Origin: Dehalococcoidia bacterium | GTDB taxonomy: Bacteria > Chloroflexota > Dehalococcoidia > Dehalococcoidales > G020351185 | Assembly: GCA_030640385.1 (NCBI GenBank) | Contig: DAOWJL010000085.1 | Span: forward strand, 1 to 9,127 | Direction: 5' to 3' | Length of the DNA: 9,127 bases | Part shown: piece by piece, positions 1-6,322 of the stretch | Numbering within the stretch: the first letter of the stretch is position 1 | Layout of the letters: each line of letters opens with the position of its first letter | Notes under the pieces: model-generated | Database searches by the model: none | Seen by the model: the letters and a program-made list of their open reading frames with translations, nothing else | Told to the model about the DNA's origin: nothing | Position numbers and translations under genes: made by a program

Positions 1-832
1 GCGACTTAATAACCAGTTGTGTTGTTTTTTCCTGGTTGCGCATAGGTACGCTACCGAAACCGACATACACTGGTGGAGGGCCGGAGTTTAGAAAATCTAT
101 CAACTCCTGTGGTGGTCGCCAATCGATATCTTGGGGAAGAAACCAGTAACCGGTGACATGCAACCACTCCGGCCAGTCGCGTGGCTTTGGTATTACAGAG
201 GGGCTGTAACTATAAAGGAATGGCTGTCGCTTCCACTCAGGTTTGCCAAATGGTCCGCCAAAAGGGACCGGAGGTAAATCCAATATCTGTTGACGCCATT
301 GGTTGGCTGTTTTACGGAAAACATGCCAGAATATTTGCTCAATTGCTATATGTGTCATCAGGTTGTAATAACTACCCAGTCGGAACCAGGTAGGTGACCA
401 TACGGCCGGAAAATAGCGGGTGCGACTCATTGGTTGCAGGCTGGCTGTATAGCTTGGGATATTGAGTCTTTGGGCGATGTGGTAACCTGCCCAGCCAAAA
501 GGTGAGTATATTATTGCCTCGGCTCCCTGGCAGGCTTGCCAGCAATCATTAAGGAGGTTTTCCAAGATTGAATCGGCTAGGCTGAAAAGCTGGTGCATCC
601 AGCTAACAAAGTTACCACCAGCTTCGACAAGCTTGAGCATATCGCCACCGGTCATTAATTCCGGAGGATAGCCAATAGCCGCAAACTCCAGACCATGCTC
701 AATGACAAGCTTATTAAAACTTTCGTGTGTGGCTATATAGACAGAATGCCCGGTTTTCTTAAGGCCGATACCAAGTGCGACATAGGGCTGAATATCGCCC
801 AGAGTTCCGATGGCTAGTATTACGATACGCAT
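1..832 (-). CDS. GT1/MGT-type glycosyltransferase, C-terminal part beyond window
   Basis: This gene reads leftwards from ATG at 832-830 and is still open at base 1, giving 277 codons of a family usually about 400-430 residues long. The N-terminus MRIVILAIGTLGDIQPYVAL is the GT28/UGT-type Rossmann start (G-T-x-G-D-x-Q-P), followed by GL-x4-GH-x-V-x-IATH and HGLEFAAIG. Near residues 220-262, SPSVIPKPRDWPEW, HVTGYWF and PPPVYVGFGS mark the linker and the start of the C-terminal nucleotide-sugar-binding domain. The HGGxGT-type donor motif would lie outside the window. The family (sterol/macrolide/antibiotic glucosyltransferases) moves a sugar from a UDP- or dTDP-sugar to a lipophilic acceptor in the cytoplasm or at the membrane. 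AAAGGCGG just upstream is a plausible ribosome binding site. It follows the ThiF-like gene B by 43 nt, so it is probably the last visible gene of the operon and may glycosylate the acyl product. The acceptor cannot be read from sequence. Confidence 0.9.
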   Translation of the reverse strand, partial: MRIVILAIGTLGDIQPYVALGIGLKKTGHSVYIATHESFNKLVIEHGLEFAAIGYPPELMTGGDMLKLVEAGGNFVSWMHQLFSLADSILENLLNDCWQACQGAEAIIYSPFGWAGYHIAQRLNIPSYTASLQPMSRTRYFPAVWSPTWFRLGSYYNLMTHIAIEQIFWHVFRKTANQWRQQILDLPPVPFGGPFGKPEWKRQPFLYSYSPSVIPKPRDWPEWLHVTGYWFLPQDIDWRPPQELIDFLNSGPPPVYVGFGSVPMRNQEKTTQLVIKS

Positions 833-875
833 TAATTACCGCCTTTATCATAGTTGTTTGAGAATAGTTCTAGAA

Positions 876-1928
876 CTAGATAAGATGACGCCACATAAAT
901 GGCAGTTTAATCTCTTTACCTTCATTCTCCTGTTTTTGCATTTCTTCCAGTTCTCTCATAAGACGCCGGGCGGTATATTTCTGATAACGCCTGCCTATTC
1001 CAAAAAGCTTTATGCTAAAAGCCCAGACTATGAATTTACCGAAGAGCCAGGACCTACGCCTAAACCTCTCAACCTTTATCTTATTTTCAGCTGTTGATAA
1101 ATGCCACATCCTGGGTGCTGTTACTGTGTCCCATTTACCGATCAGATACTTAATGGCTTCCATACAGGCAAGTGATGCTCCCAGCCAAACGTTGGGGCAG
1201 AGCTGCGTCTCTACGACCTGCCTGTTGCGCCATCTGTTAAACCAGTCAATCCTCCATTTGCCTTCCGTTATATGCCACCTGCGGCCGCACCTGTTGAGCG
1301 GATTACGGAGGAAGTAGTGGAGTTCTCTATATGACAAGTTTTTTGGGCTGCCGAATAAATCGGTAGGATCGATCAGATACGTAAGTTCCGGATGTAGAAC
1401 AATAACATAACCGGTAAGTCCGCTTGGCATAAAGGAGATAGCAAACTTTTTCCTTTGCTGGGCTATGATGAGGGACTTAGAACTGAAAGCCAGGTCATCT
1501 GCCTGGGCGAAATAGACATCACTCTCCTGTATCAGGTCTGCCAGCTCCTTCAGGTTTATCTCCTTTATGTAGGTTTTAACGATAGCCTCTGGATTTATCC
1601 GCAGAATCTCCTCTTTTATTACCTCCGCCTTGTTCCTTCCTAATGTATCCATAAAGCAGCCGATATCTCGGTTCATGTCATCGATTTGATGGCTCTTATG
1701 GTCAATAAGGATAAATTTGGTAAACCCCGCCCTTGCCAGGTTTATGGCGATTGTACCCCCGGCAAACATTCCAGCTATTACAACTTTTGCCTGCTTAATC
1801 TTTTCCTGTTCTCGTGGATTGAGGATACCGCTGTTAATATGAAAAGCACTGTCGTAGTCAAATTCTTCCGAAGCAGAAATAATGGATGGACTATTTGATA
1901 TCGCATTACAGTCGTTACTTGACTTCAT
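876..1928 (-). CDS. ThiF/MoeB/E1-like protein B with degenerate nucleotide-binding loop
   Basis: A 350-residue protein of the ThiF/HesA/MoeB superfamily, clearly paralogous to the product of 5105-6154 over its whole length (349 aa). The frame is open to a GTG at 1982, and an ATG at 1976 also exists, both overlapping fabG. I prefer ATG 1928 because it matches the paralogue's length and has GGAAAC upstream. The Rossmann loop reads VIAGMFAGGTIAI, where the paralogue has VIVGVGGAGGVMA: one residue is missing and the GxGGxG pattern is broken. Further losses are IDFD to IDHK (Lys78) and SNLNRQ to DDMNRD (Asp88). Arg87, Lys100 and the QADD segment (142-145) are retained. The C-terminal half carries TQLCPNVW, SLACMEAIKYL and the terminal PFMWRHLI shared with the paralogue. 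It lies 31 nt after fabG and 43 nt before the glycosyltransferase. It may be a non-adenylating partner of protein A; this is an inference. Confidence 0.85.
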   Translation of the reverse strand: MKSSNDCNAISNSPSIISASEEFDYDSAFHINSGILNPREQEKIKQAKVVIAGMFAGGTIAINLARAGFTKFILIDHKSHQIDDMNRDIGCFMDTLGRNKAEVIKEEILRINPEAIVKTYIKEINLKELADLIQESDVYFAQADDLAFSSKSLIIAQQRKKFAISFMPSGLTGYVIVLHPELTYLIDPTDLFGSPKNLSYRELHYFLRNPLNRCGRRWHITEGKWRIDWFNRWRNRQVVETQLCPNVWLGASLACMEAIKYLIGKWDTVTAPRMWHLSTAENKIKVERFRRRSWLFGKFIVWAFSIKLFGIGRRYQKYTARRLMRELEEMQKQENEGKEIKLPFMWRHLI

Positions 1929-1959
1929 GACGCTTGTTTCCAGTTTATTCCCACATGAA

Positions 1960-2709
1960 TCAACTGAGCCCGCCATCAACACATATAATCTGTCCGGTAA
2001 TGTAGCTAGCTCTTTCGCTGGCGAGAAAGGCTGCCAGCTCGGCTACGTCATCAGGTTTACCAAAGCGCTGTATTGAAAGGCGGGACATTATATCAGCCTT
2101 ATGCTCTTCGGGCACGGTCTCCATCATGTCGGTTTCAATCAGCCCGGGTGCTATAGCGTTAACAGTTATATTTCGCGAGCCGACCTCTCTTGATACGCTC
2201 TTTGTAAAAGCGATGATGCCTCCTTTGGCTACCGAGTAGTTTGTTTGCCCGAAATTGCCATATAAACCAGCTACGGATGCGATGTTGATTATCCGTCCCC
2301 AGTTCTGGTTCATCATCGAGCGCAATGTAAACTTTGTGCATAGATAGGTACCGCGCAAATTGACATTAAGCACATCATCCCAATCTTCATCGGGCATGCG
2401 AAGAAGCAGGTTATTTCTGACAATACCGGCGTTATTCACCAGAATATCTATCTGCCCCCACATATCCGTTATCTTACGGATCATATTCTTTATCGCCTTG
2501 CTATCGGCGACATCTGCTTTGGTAGGTATGACTTCACCTCCCATCCTTTCAATATCTTTGATTACTTTATTCGCTGCTTCTTCATTAGATAAATAGTTTA
2601 CGGCTACCTTTGAGCCTAATGAGGCAAACTTTATAGCAATAGCTCTGCCCAAACCTCTTGAGGCACCCGTTACCAGTGATACTTTACCTTCCAGTTCTTT
2701 CTCTTTCAC
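1960..2709 (-). CDS. fabG: 3-oxoacyl-ACP reductase, FabG-type SDR
   Basis: A 249-residue classical short-chain dehydrogenase. The family's FabG branch reduces 3-oxoacyl-ACP to 3-hydroxyacyl-ACP with NADPH in the cytoplasm. Visible motifs are TGASRGLG (14-21, cofactor loop), NNAG (92-95), NVNLRGTYLCTK, Ser145 in NIASVAGLYGNFGQTNYSVAK, Tyr158-x3-Lys162, APGLIETDM near 188-195, and the C-terminal TGQIICVDGG. Length is standard for FabG (about 245). Translation starts at GTG 2709, one base after the fabF stop, with AGGAG overlapping the end of fabF as ribosome binding site, so the two are probably translationally coupled. Next to a ketosynthase, enoyl reductase and ACP, the ketoreductase role is far more likely than a generic sugar or alcohol dehydrogenase role. 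Confidence 0.93.
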   Translation of the reverse strand: MKEKELEGKVSLVTGASRGLGRAIAIKFASLGSKVAVNYLSNEEAANKVIKDIERMGGEVIPTKADVADSKAIKNMIRKITDMWGQIDILVNNAGIVRNNLLLRMPDEDWDDVLNVNLRGTYLCTKFTLRSMMNQNWGRIINIASVAGLYGNFGQTNYSVAKGGIIAFTKSVSREVGSRNITVNAIAPGLIETDMMETVPEEHKADIMSRLSIQRFGKPDDVAELAAFLASERASYITGQIICVDGGLS

Positions 2710-2710
2710 C

Positions 2711-3946
2711 TTACTCCTCTATGAAACGTCTGGTTATTAGGCTGCAGTTTTGTCCACCAAGCCCGAATGAGTTAGAGAGACACACGTCTACCTTATGTCG
2801 GCGGGCTTTATTAGGAACATAGTCAAGGTCACACGTGGGGTCGGGGGTCTCGTAATGAATGGTTGGCGGTATAATGCCGTTTCTGATTGTCATGACGGCA
2901 GCCACCGCTTCGACAGCTCCGGCGGCACAGGCCAGATGCCCCAGCATGGATTTGTTAGAGCTTACCGGTATCTTGTAGGCTCTTTCGCCGAGCACTATTT
3001 TTATAGATTTTGTCTCAGCGGCATCGTTGAGTTTGGTACTGGTGCCATGGGCGTTAATGTAATCAATATTTTCGGCCGAGGTGTCAGCATCACGTAAGGC
3101 CATTCGCATTGCTACTGCCTGCTGCTCGGCATTCGGGGCCGTTTCGTTAAAAGCATCAAATGACCAGCCGGCACCGGCAAGCTCGGCAAGTATATGTGCT
3201 CCGCGCTTCCGTGCATGCTCATAGGTTTCAAGTATTAAAATACCGGCACCCTCTCCATAGATGAAGCCGTTTCGGTTCAGATCAAATGGGCGACAGGCTT
3301 TCTCTGGATCCGGCTCGCGGGATAGTGCCCCCAGACGGGCGGCGCCGGCTATGCCCAGTGTTGTCACATTTGTGGCTGCCCCGCCGGCTATAATAACATC
3401 TGCATGGCCCAGGCGGATATGGTTTAAGGCGATGCCTAGGGCATCGCTGCCACTGGTGCAGGCACTGTTAACGCTTGTATTCGGTCCCCTAGCACCAATT
3501 TCCAGTCCGATATGCCCGGGCACCATACTGGCACCATATTTACTGATAATAAGCGGGTCAACCCTCATCGGTCCCCTTCTCTTGAGAACTTCTTCCTGTT
3601 CGGCAAGCGAGTTGGGCATACCATTGGTACCGATGATCACACCTACTCTCTCTGCCAGCTCATTAGACATATCCAGCTTTGCCGATTGTATTGCCATCCT
3701 GGTAGCAGCCAATGCGAATTGGGTGCAGCGACCGGTGCGGTCAACCCGTTTGATGGGAATATAATCAGATGGTTGAAAGTTTTTTACTTCGGCGGCTAGT
3801 TTGACCGGAAAAGAACTAATATCAAACTGGGTTATCGGGCCAATCCCATTTTCACCATTTATGAGTGACTGCCATAATACATCAACAGAATGCCCCAAGG
3901 GGGTGATAACACCCATACCAGTGATAAGCACTTTAGTCTTTGGCAT
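2711..3946 (-). CDS. fabF: 3-oxoacyl-ACP synthase II, FabF-type ketosynthase
   Basis: A 411-residue thiolase-fold condensing enzyme, nearly identical in length to E. coli FabF. It would condense malonyl-ACP with an acyl-ACP. The Cys-His-His triad is visible: Cys163 in NSACTSGSDA, His300 in NAHGTSTKLND, and His337 in NKSMLGHLACAAGAVEAV with Lys332. Other family marks are ITGMGVITPLG at the start, GEGAG (231-235), RPFDLNRNGF and the C-terminal SNSFGLGGQN (391-400). In that last motif the usual SNSFGFGGTN has Phe replaced by Leu396, the position of the FabF acyl gate (Phe400 in E. coli), and Thr replaced by Gln399. ATG 3946 lies one base after the fabL stop, with AGGAAA inside the end of fabL as ribosome binding site. 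All catalytic residues are present, so this is a KS and not a chain-length-factor pseudo-KS. It could belong to a secondary fatty acid or polyketide-like pathway. Confidence 0.95.
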   Translation of the reverse strand: MPKTKVLITGMGVITPLGHSVDVLWQSLINGENGIGPITQFDISSFPVKLAAEVKNFQPSDYIPIKRVDRTGRCTQFALAATRMAIQSAKLDMSNELAERVGVIIGTNGMPNSLAEQEEVLKRRGPMRVDPLIISKYGASMVPGHIGLEIGARGPNTSVNSACTSGSDALGIALNHIRLGHADVIIAGGAATNVTTLGIAGAARLGALSREPDPEKACRPFDLNRNGFIYGEGAGILILETYEHARKRGAHILAELAGAGWSFDAFNETAPNAEQQAVAMRMALRDADTSAENIDYINAHGTSTKLNDAAETKSIKIVLGERAYKIPVSSNKSMLGHLACAAGAVEAVAAVMTIRNGIIPPTIHYETPDPTCDLDYVPNKARRHKVDVCLSNSFGLGGQNCSLITRRFIEE

Positions 3947-3947
3947 G

Positions 3948-4733
3948 TTAGTTTTCCTGGTTATTCTCTAGAGGTATATAGTCTGGTGGAGTCAATGAGC
4001 GGCCACCATCAACGACGATAATCTGTCCTCGTATCATGGCTGCTTCGTCACTGCAGAGGAAGGAGACCACATCGGCAATATCCTCCGGCTCTACCATCCT
4101 CCCCACTGGAGTGGTCTGCCATGATTTTTTATCAGGGCTCAGGCCTTTAGAATATAACTTTAAAGCCTCTGTATTAACTGCCGAGGAGGCTACGCCGTTT
4201 ACTGAGATACCTTTAGGTGCCAGTTCGATTGCCAGATAGCGGGTGAGTGCCTCAAGGGCGGCCTTTGATATGCCAACGACTGAATATAATGGAAGGACCA
4301 TTCGTGAGCCAAGGCTGGAAATATTTATAATACTACCGCCATTTGGCATTAGTTTTACCGCTCGCTGGGTACACAAAAGTGCAGCCCGGGCATTTATATC
4401 CATCGTCCAGTCCCAGCTACGGGCGTCTATTTCAAGGGCTGAACGGGCTACGCCGGAAGCTGCATTGTTGACGAGTATATCCAATCTGCCAAACTTAGCC
4501 TCAATCTCGTCAAACATAGTGCCAATCTTTTCCGGGTCACCTATGTTGGCCTTGATAATATGTGCCTTAACACCCTTCTCGCGGGCTTTTTGTGCAGTTT
4601 TTTCAGCAGCCTCTCGTTTACGCATGTAATTTATAATAACATTTGCTCCCTGTGTCGCCAGTTTTATTGTTATCGCCCTGCCGATGCCTCTAGAGCCACC
4701 GGTTATAAGGGCAACTTTATTTTTAAAAATCAT
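3948..4733 (-). CDS. fabL: Enoyl-ACP reductase III, FabL-type SDR
   Basis: A 261-residue short-chain dehydrogenase that resembles Bacillus subtilis FabL more than FabG. Cofactor loop: TGGSRGIG (11-18). Then come NNAASGVARSALEI (89-102), DARSWDWTMDINARA, SSLGS (139-143), Tyr150 and Lys157 in YSVVGISKAALEALTRYLA, TPVGRMVEPEDIADVV, and the C-terminal MIRGQIIVVDGGRSL (233-247). The spacing Tyr-x6-Lys, rather than Tyr-x3-Lys, is the hallmark of enoyl reductases (FabI/FabL) and was described for FabL. It would reduce trans-2-enoyl-ACP with NADPH as the last step of an elongation round. A short tail of about 14 residues (PPDYIPLENNQEN end) extends past the usual FabL end. It starts 23 nt after the ACP gene, with GGTGA close to the ATG, and is followed one base later by fabF. 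I am confident of the SDR family and fairly sure of the FabL subfamily. Confidence 0.88.
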   Translation of the reverse strand: MIFKNKVALITGGSRGIGRAITIKLATQGANVIINYMRKREAAEKTAQKAREKGVKAHIIKANIGDPEKIGTMFDEIEAKFGRLDILVNNAASGVARSALEIDARSWDWTMDINARAALLCTQRAVKLMPNGGSIINISSLGSRMVLPLYSVVGISKAALEALTRYLAIELAPKGISVNGVASSAVNTEALKLYSKGLSPDKKSWQTTPVGRMVEPEDIADVVSFLCSDEAAMIRGQIIVVDGGRSLTPPDYIPLENNQEN

Positions 4734-4756
4734 TTTTTCACCGCACTCTATAGTCC

Positions 4757-5014
4757 TTATGTGCTCCCTTTTTCTACCCTTTTCTTCCCTATATAGGTAA
4801 CCAGTTCCCCCATATTACGCACTTCATTGATTTCTTCATCCGATATTTCAATATCAAATGTATCTTCGAGGGCGACTAAGATTTGTACCATATCGAGAGA
4901 ATCTGCCTCCAATTCTTTAAAACCGGTGGTGGATGAGAAGTTTGCATCCGGTTTCCTGGTGATCCTAAGCACAATGTCCCTGACAGTTTCCTCAATATTT
5001 TTACTATCTAGCAT
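4757..5014 (-). CDS. acpP: Acyl carrier protein
   Basis: An 85-residue acidic helical protein with the phosphopantetheine site at Ser39 in FKELEADSLDMVQILVALED. The downstream segment FDIEISDEEINEV is typical helix III of type II ACPs. It would carry the growing acyl chain as a thioester for the KS, KR and ER encoded just downstream. The length is slightly above the usual 77-80 residues. Translation starts at ATG 5014, with GGAAAGGTAG (5021-5030) as ribosome binding site. The C-terminus (KRVEKGST) has no Gly-Gly, so this protein is not a ubiquitin-like ThiS/MoaD substrate for the nearby E1-like proteins. It sits 90 nt after ThiF-like gene A and 23 nt before fabL. Because it lies in this specialised cluster it may be a dedicated ACP rather than the housekeeping one. 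Confidence 0.93.
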   Translation of the reverse strand: MLDSKNIEETVRDIVLRITRKPDANFSSTTGFKELEADSLDMVQILVALEDTFDIEISDEEINEVRNMGELVTYIGKKRVEKGST

Positions 5015-5051
5015 ATGAAGCTACCTTTCCATATATTTATTATTACCACTT

Positions 5052-5078
5052 AAAAACCGGCTATTTCCCTCGGTTTCC
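5052..5078 (-). terminator. Possible weak attenuator hairpin between ThiF A and ACP
   Basis: On the minus strand AAACCG (5076-5071) can pair with CGGTTT (5059-5054) over an 11-nt loop, extendable by two G-U pairs, and runs into a short T stretch (TTTTT then AA). This has the shape of an intrinsic terminator but the stem is short and A/U rich, so at most partial termination or attenuation inside the 90-nt gap of the operon is expected. It may equally be chance. Confidence 0.22.
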
Positions 5079-5104
5079 ACAGAAAACACCGCACTGAATT
5101 CTTT

Positions 5105-6154
5105 TTAAATAACGTGACGCCACATAAATGGAATCTTTGCCTCCTCGCCCTTTCTCTCTTGCTCCTCCATTTTGGCAAGGTCCTTTTCCAGCGCCCACGC
5201 AGTGTATCTGCGTACTAACTTACCGATGCCGAGAAACTCTATATTGAAAGCCCAGTGTATGGATTTGTTAAACAACCAGGTTCTTCGTCTGAATTTAATA
5301 ACTTTTATGCGGTTTTCTGCCAGCTCTATTTGCCACATCTTGGGTGCTTTTATCCCTTTCCACTTCCCGGTAAGATACTTAATTATTTCAATGCAGGCCA
5401 GAGAACCTCCAGTCCATACACCAGGGCAGAGCTGAGTCAGTGTTCTTTCACCAGTACACCATTTCCTGAACCATTCTATTCTCATCTTACCTTGTGAGAT
5501 ATGCCAGCGTCTACCGCCTCGACAATGCTTATCATCCAGGAAGTCTTTAAGGTTTTCATAAGAAAGCCCCTTTGGCCCACCGAAAAGGTGTGTCGGATCC
5601 ACTATGTATGACATGTTTGGTGGAATAGCCAGAATATAGCCAGTAAGCCCACTGGGCATAAAGGTTATTGCAAATTTCTTCCTCTGTTGTGCCAGAATCA
5701 TGGAATAAGAGGAGTAGGCTAAGTCATCCGCTTCGGAAACGAAGACATCACTACTGTCAATTAGTTCGACAAGTTCTTCAAAGGTGACCTTTCTGGTATA
5801 AGCAGTAATATTTGCCTCGGGGTTGATTCTGAGTATTTCACCCTTTATCACTTCGGACTTGTACTTTCCCAGGGTGTCCATGTAACAACCGCTCTGGCGG
5901 TTCAGGTTACTTAAGGAGAAGACGTCAAAATCAATTAGATTGAAATTGGTGATTCCACTTCTGGCAAGGGCTATTGCCATGACACCACCGGCGCCACCAA
6001 CACCGACGATGGTCACTCTAGCATTCCTGAGCTTCTGTTGCTCATTACTGGAAAGAATCCCGGAGTTTATGAAGAAGGCTTCATTGTAGTCAAACTGATT
6101 ATTTATTGTCGCATTAACACTGATGGAAGTCGCCGGTATTTCTTCTTTTTTCAT
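5105..6154 (-). CDS. ThiF/MoeB/E1-like adenylyltransferase A
   Basis: A 349-residue ThiF-superfamily protein and the first gene of the operon. The family activates a carboxylate (protein C-terminus, peptide or tRNA-linked group) as an acyl-adenylate. Visible core: FINSGILSSNEQQKLRNARV, VIVGVGGAGG with the Rossmann loop at 51-57, LIDFD (Asp75, Asp77), SNLNRQ (82-87), GKYK with Lys99, INPEA, and SEADDLAYS (140-148), where the usual catalytic TDN-type motif reads ADD. FMPSGLTGY and DPTHLFG follow. The C-terminal half has TQLCPGVW, SLACIEIIKYLTGKW and a basic tail ending PFMWRHVI. No CxxC zinc pair and no fused rhodanese domain is visible. ATG 6154 is the first start after an in-frame TGA at 6181-6179; the ribosome binding site is weak (GTGGTAA). 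The substrate is unknown. The neighbouring ACP and FAS enzymes suggest a fatty acid or acyl-derived carboxylate, an inference only. Confidence 0.88.
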   Translation of the reverse strand: MKKEEIPATSISVNATINNQFDYNEAFFINSGILSSNEQQKLRNARVTIVGVGGAGGVMAIALARSGITNFNLIDFDVFSLSNLNRQSGCYMDTLGKYKSEVIKGEILRINPEANITAYTRKVTFEELVELIDSSDVFVSEADDLAYSSYSMILAQQRKKFAITFMPSGLTGYILAIPPNMSYIVDPTHLFGGPKGLSYENLKDFLDDKHCRGGRRWHISQGKMRIEWFRKWCTGERTLTQLCPGVWTGGSLACIEIIKYLTGKWKGIKAPKMWQIELAENRIKVIKFRRRTWLFNKSIHWAFNIEFLGIGKLVRRYTAWALEKDLAKMEEQERKGEEAKIPFMWRHVI

Positions 6155-6215
6155 AATACAATTACCACTATTATTACTTCAATTTATTAATTAATATTAC
6201 CATATGCATGTTTAG

Positions 6216-6221
6216 ATTATA
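6216..6221 (-). promoter_or_regulatory. Candidate -10 box of the ThiF-FAS operon
   Basis: The minus strand reads TATAAT here, 62 nt before the ATG of ThiF-like gene A. No good -35 lies 16-18 nt upstream (the sequence there is around TAGAAT), so the promoter would be weak or activator dependent. AT-rich DNA makes a chance match possible. Confidence 0.35.
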
Positions 6222-6266
6222 CACAATGAAATCACCCAATTCTACCAAAACACTTATCTGTTAAGG

Positions 6267-6294
6267 TTGACATTGCTTAATTATGGAATATAAT
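6267..6294 (+). promoter_or_regulatory. Consensus sigma-70-type promoter of rdhA
   Basis: TTGACA at 6267-6272 and TATAAT at 6289-6294 are separated by 16 bp, so both hexamers match the housekeeping consensus exactly. Transcription would start near 6301, giving a leader of about 110 nt before rdhA. Such a strong promoter would normally need a repressor or another control step if the gene is substrate induced. Confidence 0.75.
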
Positions 6295-6306
6295 TCAATT
6301 GCGTAA

Positions 6307-6322
6307 CCTATCTATGTATAGG
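6307..6322 (+). promoter_or_regulatory. Palindrome just downstream of the rdhA promoter, possible operator
   Basis: CCTAT-CTATGT-ATAGG is a perfect 5-bp inverted repeat over a 6-nt spacer, about 6 nt after the predicted transcription start of rdhA. Its position suits a repressor site. The arms are short and AT-rich, so this remains tentative. Confidence 0.3.

Noticed and set aside
1929..1982. Longer N-terminus for ThiF-like gene B (GTG 1982 or ATG 1976) overlapping fabG
   Set aside because: The extra 16-18 residues have no counterpart in the paralogue, and the upstream bases lack a ribosome site. ATG 1928 gives matching lengths (350 and 349 aa). It is not excluded.
3261..3764. 167-codon plus-strand open frame
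   Set aside because: It lies fully antisense to fabF, which has intact catalytic motifs. The translation has no recognisable family features.
4243..4629. 128-codon plus-strand open frame
   Set aside because: It is antisense to fabL within strongly conserved SDR sequence and has no ribosome site or family match I can see.
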